This document shows positions 58,609 to 64,000 of a stretch of DNA of 64,000 nt, piece after piece. Source of the stretch: Wolfiporia cocos (lineage: Eukaryota > Basidiomycota > Agaricomycetes > Polyporales > Phaeolaceae); assembly GCA_029448655.1 (NCBI GenBank), contig JACCLO010000005.1, positions 3,224,001-3,288,000 on the forward strand, in the 5' to 3' direction. How positions within the stretch are numbered: position 1 is the first letter of the stretch; the number at the start of each line of letters is the position of its first letter. A program made the translations under genes and the position numbers. The notes beneath the pieces were generated by a model, which saw only the letters and a list, made by a program, of their open reading frames with translations, made no database searches and was not told the origin of the DNA.

Positions 58609-61396
58609 ATGCAGTCTGTATCCCGTCCGGCTTCCACCTCGACGCGTCCTGCTGCCTCTCCGAAACCGCGACCGCAGTACCAGGTCAATACCCAGACAAA
58701 AGTGTTTAATACCACGCATGGCCGACTGCTCTGTGTTGCTGACATTCGCGGCCGCTTGTCCGCCCTGAATGATCTTGCGAGGGAGGCAAATGCCTCTGCA
58801 ATCATCCACACTGGCGATTTTGGCTTCTTTGGTGAGTTCAGTGTCCAGAAATCCCTTCTGCGAGTGTACTGTTCGTGGCGCGCTCCGCCGAAGCGAGACA
58901 GGCTGTGGCGCTGAAAGAGCGGATGCCCAAGTCGCTTTGTGCGACGCGACGGCCTCTGGCCACTTTCAAAATCCCAGCTTATGCGTCGCCTCGTGTATCT
59001 GGGTAAACCGTGTATGCAGGCGCCACTGTGGTCTGCGTACACGCGTATTACCATCAGCGCGGTCCAAAATCGCGAGGCACCACCGTGATATCCAGCGTCG
59101 CAGAATGCATGGTAGTCACAATCGTCGACGGCAGCTGACAATGTGCGCTCATCGGCGCGCGGTGTCAGCGGCAAGGAGGGCTTATTGAACTATGCCGACA
59201 CGGTGGTGCGATGCGGTGCGAACGAGACACCCTGTCAGGCTGTTCTGTTCCAAGAATCACAGCTACCGCCGAGAAGGCTCGTTTCATCCTCGAAGCCATA
59301 GATTAACACAACTCCCTTCACAGAGGCTTCCAGTCTTGACAGAATCAATGACAGAACTTTGCGCCATCTCACTATGTACTCTCCGCTTATCCCGACCGTG
59401 CAGCGTAATCACCTCCTTGCGCCGGAGAACAACGCAAGCGTGGTTCGGTCGACCGTCACAATTTCGCTGCTCTCCGAATTCCCCCTCCTCCTCTCTGGCC
59501 AGATCAAGCTGCAGGTGCCCGTGTACACTGTCTGGGGTGCGTGCGAGGATGTCTCTGTGTTAGAGAAGTTCCGTACCGGTCAGTACGACATTGAGAACTT
59601 GCACGTTCTCGATGAGGCCACCACGCGCTGCCTCGACATCGGTGGCGTCAAGCTACGTCTGCTCGGGCTTGGCGGCGCGCTTGTACCGCACAAGATGTTC
59701 GACAACGGCGACGGGAATGCGACGATTGCTGGCGGACAGGGCACGATGTGGACCACTGCGCTTCAAATCGGCGAGCTCGTCGATACCGCGCAGCGTGTCT
59801 TCGACCAGACCGAAACGCGTCTCCTTGTAACGCACGCAAGCCCGGGCCGTGAAGGCATCATGAACCAACTTGGCCTTGTCCTCAAAGCAGATCTCACCAT
59901 CTCTGCCGGGCTCCACTTCCGGTACGCGTCTTCGTATAATGAGTTCAGCGTGCAGGGCGACTTCGATGGGTTGCGCCACAAGCTGCTGGTTGGCAAGGAG
60001 GGCTTTAGCAAGGTCTGGGAGAGTGTGAAGACTCAGGTAGACGCCGTGATCGACGACCACCAACGAGTGCTCCTCGACAAGGCACTGTCCGTCGTCGAGC
60101 GCATCCCGCTCCCCTCGAACCAGCCCGGTCCGAACGGACACCCCCCGCAGGAAGAGCCCTCGTGGAAGAACTGCTGGAACTGGAACCTGTGTGACGCCGC
60201 ATACGGCTCCCTCGTGCTCGACATCAAGGACGGCCGTGTCAGCGCAGAGTTGAAAAGCCAAGGTACTTCGCAGGTGCGAACACCGTAGGAGCCATCTCAT
60301 GTCGGTTTGCAGGATTCAACTACGCGTACCGCCGCACCATCACCTCGCAGCAGAACCCCGCGCCCGCGCCCAACACGAACGCTGCCACGCTCCCTGCGAC
60401 AGGCAGCGGCGCGGCGGCGACGCCGGCGACCAGGGGCGCGGGCACGCCCGCGCCCGTGCCCGCAGAGAAGCCCGCGACGCCACACCCGAGGTCGAAGCCG
60501 TCGTCGCCACCACCGCACTCGGCAGGCTCGGGGCGCGAGTCGCCCAAGGACGCGCGGCCCAACGGCGTGCAGAACGGCGTGCCCGCGGACAGGGCGGAGA
60601 AGGAGCGGCTGAAGAGGGAGCGGAAGAAGGAGCGGAAGCAGCAGGAGCGTGCGGAGCGCGAGGCGGCGAAGGACAGGGAGGGCGGGAGTAAGCCCGGGAC
60701 GCCGCTCCCGGAGGGCGCAGGCAGCCCGCCGCCGCAGAACAAGTCGGGGAAGGCGACGCCGGACGTGAGCGGGGAGCTGAAGGTCCCGGAGGACGGCGCG
60801 GTGTCGCCGCAGGCGGACAGCACGGGCGCGCGGACACCGACGGGCAGGCGGCCGCCGCGGAACCCGTGGACGATCTTCATGCGCATGCCTAATCCTGCGG
60901 ACGAGCAGCAGGTGCGCGACTTCTTTGGCGATGCCAAGGATGGGGTGAGCTACCTGCCTTTTGGATATGTCGCGTCGTGCTGAAGCCTTGCCTGCCACAG
61001 ATCATTCGTATCAACTATCCGCTCAACACTGCTGGGCGTGCACAGAAGATGGTCTACGTGGAGTTTGGAGATGAGGAGGGCATGAAGGCTGGTCTGACGA
61101 AACAGGGCGAGGTTGGTATTTCCTCTGCAATGGGAGTCAGTAGTCGTTCTGACGCTGCCGTTTAGAGTTTGAATGATGCTGTGCCAGAACTGAAACAAGC
61201 AACCGACAAAGAGTCGCGTGCATCGGAGAATGGCGGCTCGTGGCGAGGCTACAACTCTCGCGGACGCGGTGGGCGCGGTGGCTTCGCTTATCGCGGCCTG
61301 GCGCAGGCGGGCCTGTCGCGCGGTACCCCGTTCAATAAGAGAGCGAATGGGGATGCACCGCCGACAGAAGCACCGAAGCCATCGGAGGGCTCGTGA
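58609..61396 (+). CDS. DUF2433 calcineurin-like phosphoesterase-fold protein with RGG tail
   Basis: Fungal protein with an N-terminal metallophosphoesterase-like region ([18 protein letters not shown] and [12 protein letters not shown], resembling the DxH/GDxxD blocks) followed by the fungal DUF2433 region ([68 protein letters not shown]). Five exons: 58609-58831, 59324-60262, 60313-60944, 61001-61111 and 61166-61396 (711 aa). A long disordered Pro/Ala and Lys/Glu/Arg stretch ([20 protein letters not shown]) leads to an RRM-like segment ([40 protein letters not shown]) and a C-terminal RGG stretch ([16 protein letters not shown]). This suggests an RNA-linked role. DIRG in place of the usual DxH may mean loss of catalysis. 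Intron 1 is 492 nt, far above the norm. Confidence 0.85.
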
Positions 61397-61755
61397 AGGG
61401 CTGATGATGCTATGGTAGGGTAATGTGGTTACGACTCCTCTTAGTGAATTTTGACTTCGACGATGCGAACGTTCAAGTTTCCACGACCGTTCTTCGTGTC
61501 TTTTACGCTGCACTTCTCGACTGCACCTTGATGACGCTACGACCTGCTGTTCCGTACTTATGACCATGGTAATCGAGACATTATGCTACGTCGTCGTTAC
61601 TTGGGTGAAAGCGAGATCTGTTCACAGATCCAATCAAGCCGATCTTGGCATCTTTCACATGTGATTACCCCAGCTTCCCCGGCAGCTAGCAGTCTGCGCC
61701 GGATGCATCTCTGCACTGTTCCTGCACCTAGTCTTTGACGCAAACTGCAAGCACC

Positions 61756-63391
61756 ATGTTGCGCTCAGCTGCTCGATTTGCTCAGCAATGTGGACGCCGC
61801 TCGAACGCGGCCAGGATTACTGCGAGGTATGGCAGCGTGGGCTCGTCTCCGGGCAGGAGTTTACTGCTACATAGGTCATTCTCGAGGACCTGCGCAGTCT
61901 CGTCGGAGGCTCCTTTGAACTCGCTGGACACCTTTACTGACGAGGAACAGCTGCTGCGAGAATCAGGTGTGCCTTCCGCTCCTGCATACCACACCGGGCA
62001 CTCATCACGATCTCCGGAAATCCTAGTGGCACGGTTCGCGGAGGATGTGATTGCGCCCAGGGTCCGCGAGATGGATGAAGCAGAGATGATGGACCCAGAG
62101 ATCATTAGGGCCTTGTTCGAACAAGGGGTATGTCAAGCTACTTCGCCTGCACACATCCGGACTCATGCGGGTCTCATAGCTCATGGGCATCGAGACAAGT
62201 GCTGACTATGGCGGTGCCGAGTCCTCATTTACGTCCGCGATCATTGCCATTGAGGAGCTCGCCAAAGTCGACCCGTCTGTCTCTGTCATGTGTGACGTGC
62301 ACAACACCCTCGTGAACACCGTCATTCGGACGCATGGCACCAAGGAGCAGCAAGACAAGTGGCTCCCATTGCTGGCCGAGTCCACGGTATGTACTCAGTG
62401 TGCGCATCGGTAACAGAAGTCCGTAACGTGCAGAGCTAGGTTGGGTCGTTCTGTCTGTCGGAGCCAGCGTCAGGGTCGGACGCGTTTGCGCTCCAGGCAC
62501 GCGCGGTGAAGGACGGAAACGACTGGGTGATCAACGGGAGCAAGATGTGGATCACGAACTCGTACGAGGCCGGCATCTTCCTTATCTTTGCCAACGTAGG
62601 CGTCATTGAGCGTTTTTCTTCACATCGTCGACTCAATCTGCGTAGGCGGACCCTAGCAAGGGCTACAAGGGCATCACATGCTTCATCGCAACGAAAGACA
62701 TGGGCGTGAACATCGCGAAGAAGGAGCAGAAGCTCGGCATCCGCGCGTCGTCGACCTGCTCGCTCAGCTTGGACGACCTGCGCGTTCCAGCGGAGAACAT
62801 CATCGGCGGTGAGGGCAAGGGATACAAGGTCACTTCCTCCGACCACCATACTGTCCCACAAGTCTCACACCCACGCACAGATCGCGATCGAGATCCTGAA
62901 TGAAGGCCGCATCGGTATCGCCGCGCAGATGCTCGGCCTCGCACAGGGCGCGTTCGACAAGGCGGTGCCGTACACCTTCCAGCGGGCGCAGTTCGGGCAG
63001 CCGGTGGGCACCTTCCAGGGGCTCGCCTTCCAGCAGGCCCGCGCGGCGATGGAGATCGAGGCTGCACGGCTGCTCACGTACAACGCCGCGCGGCGCAAGG
63101 AGGAGGGCCGTCCGTTCGCGCGCGAGGCGGCAATGGCGAAGCTGTACGCGAGCGAAGTCGCGCAGCGCGTGAGCGGTTCCGCGATCGAGTGGGCGGGCGG
63201 GGTCGGATTCACGCGGGAGACGGGGATTGAGAAGTACTGGAGGGACTCCAAAATTGTGGGTGCCCGGCTTAGCTGTGTTTGGGATGGTATGAAGTACTAA
63301 TGCGCGGGTTTGACAGGGTGCAATCTACGAGGGAACGTCGAACATTCAGCTGCAGACTATCGCCAAGTTCATTCAGAAGCAATATTCATAG
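61756..63391 (+). CDS. Acyl-CoA dehydrogenase (short/branched-chain type), mitochondrial
   Basis: FAD enzyme that oxidises acyl-CoA to 2-enoyl-CoA, feeding electrons to ETF. Seven exons: 61756-61966, 62027-62127, 62180-62386, 62440-62595, 62646-62828, 62881-63255 and 63317-63391 (435 aa). The Arg/Ala-rich leader [20 protein letters not shown] fits a mitochondrial presequence. Blocks: [29 protein letters not shown] (FAD/substrate site), [79 protein letters not shown], and [16 protein letters not shown] with the catalytic Glu. Closest in pattern to ACADSB (2-methyl-branched-chain); precise chain preference is inferred. Tandem after the DUF2433 gene; converges on the carrier gene. Confidence 0.93.
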
Positions 63392-63518
63392 GCATGAGAA
63401 CAGCACCGCCCCTTTGCTTTCCGTGCTGAAGGAATTGCGAGTCAGGGAGTCATCTGGCATTGTACAATATATTCGGAATACACAGGAACAGACACAGCAT
63501 TATAGTGGTCTCCCATTT

Positions 63519-64000
63519 TTATGTAGTATTACGGGGCCGCATGACCATCAGCACGCCCTCGTACGTTGCCCATGCGATGGCCGAGTTTGGTGGCTTGCGC
63601 AGTATGCGGAGCAGGGCACCGTCGAAGAATCCGGACAGGCCCCTGCGCTTTGGGAGTTGTGAACATAGTCACCGGCCTTGTCAGCAGCAGAGCTCACCTG
63701 GTAGATCGTCGAGATCGTCCGAGCCAGACTGTGGTACCTGTCCTCGGTACGTACCTGCATTTTCGTCTAGTAGACTGTGAGATAGATTCACAAGAGGCCT
63801 AAGGAGATTGCTACCTTGACAACATCAAATGGATGCGTAGCCAGGCTTGCAACCACGCCGGCAGAGGCGGCAGAGAAACCGTGAATCGCTGTCGATGATG
63901 CAGAGGATGTAGGTCCTACTAGGCTGGCTGCACGAGCAAGTCAATACATAGTTGGGGTGTCAACGCAAGCCAAACGCACCTACTTCATCTTTGATGTGTT
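63519..64000 (-). CDS. Mitochondrial carrier, HEM25/SLC25A38-like (partial)
   Basis: C-terminal part of a mitochondrial solute carrier cut by the window edge. Exons: 63519-63647, 63698-63766 and 63815-63927, with another beyond about 63979. The carrier motif HPFDVVKTKMQ (PxDxxK) is split by an intron (63767-63814). Then follow SLARTISTIYQ, RRGLSGFFDGALLRILRK and SAIAWATYEGVLMVM. The repeat-3 pattern FFDGALLRILRKPPNSAIAW matches the HEM25/SLC25A38 glycine carrier (heme synthesis) better than other carriers, but with only the last third visible this remains provisional. It converges on the acyl-CoA dehydrogenase with 127 bp between the stops. Confidence 0.8.

Noticed and set aside
58359..59174. 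271-codon minus frame across DUF2433 exon 1 and intron 1
   Set aside because: Overlaps a well-supported exon in antisense and has no family features.

Overview
The window is nuclear DNA from a filamentous basidiomycete fungus, most likely an Agaricomycete. The coding genes carry many short introns (mostly 45-65 nt, GT-AG with a few GC-AG). The tRNA-Glu has a short intron. The protein families are those of a mushroom-forming fungus, including an F-box protein with an N-terminal coiled coil, an ICP55-type aminopeptidase and a Thi9-like permease pair. Genus or species cannot be fixed from the sequence alone. Gene models were built by hand: most exon joins were chosen so that reading phase is kept and conserved family residues line up.

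Layout. 0.1-6.1 kb: a lysine methyltransferase (+), then BOL3 (-) and COX15 (+) sharing a 117-bp divergent promoter, then proteasome alpha-6 PRE5 (-) facing COX15. 6.1-11.9 kb: gene-poor DNA with a tRNA-Glu(CUC) and a diverged 220-bp direct repeat. 11.9-19.4 kb: a GC-rich block with a low-complexity 539-codon ORF (-) and an intact 18-exon aldehyde dehydrogenase (+) with very large introns, one holding a tandem repeat of about 370 bp. 19.4-22.5 kb: nothing convincing. 22.5-30 kb, all on the minus strand: a Zn2Cys6 regulator, proteasome alpha-2 PRE8, a 1-Cys peroxiredoxin and the CTD phosphatase SSU72. 30.4-37.9 kb: an F-box protein (+), a possible decayed coding patch, a short-chain dehydrogenase (-) and the mitochondrial aminopeptidase ICP55 (+). 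38.1-43.8 kb: two tandem paralogous Thi9-like permeases (-). 44.0-64 kb: eIF5B (-), ARL2 (+), a UPF0303 protein (+), MED13 (-), a DUF2433 phosphoesterase-like RNA-associated protein (+), an acyl-CoA dehydrogenase (+) and the 3' part of a mitochondrial carrier (-).

Most genes are housekeeping functions: protein turnover (PRE5, PRE8), mitochondrial biogenesis (BOL3, COX15, ICP55, HEM25-like carrier), transcription (SSU72, MED13) and translation (eIF5B, the methyltransferase). The standout is the permease pair. Each copy has a TPP (thiamine pyrophosphate) riboswitch aptamer inside its first intron, within the coding region. With the family resemblance to S. pombe Thi9, this argues that both genes are vitamin B1-responsive thiamine transporters controlled by splicing. 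Other points worth a look are a 7-nt and an 11-nt micro-exon, three GC-AG introns and the intron expansion in the aldehyde dehydrogenase gene.
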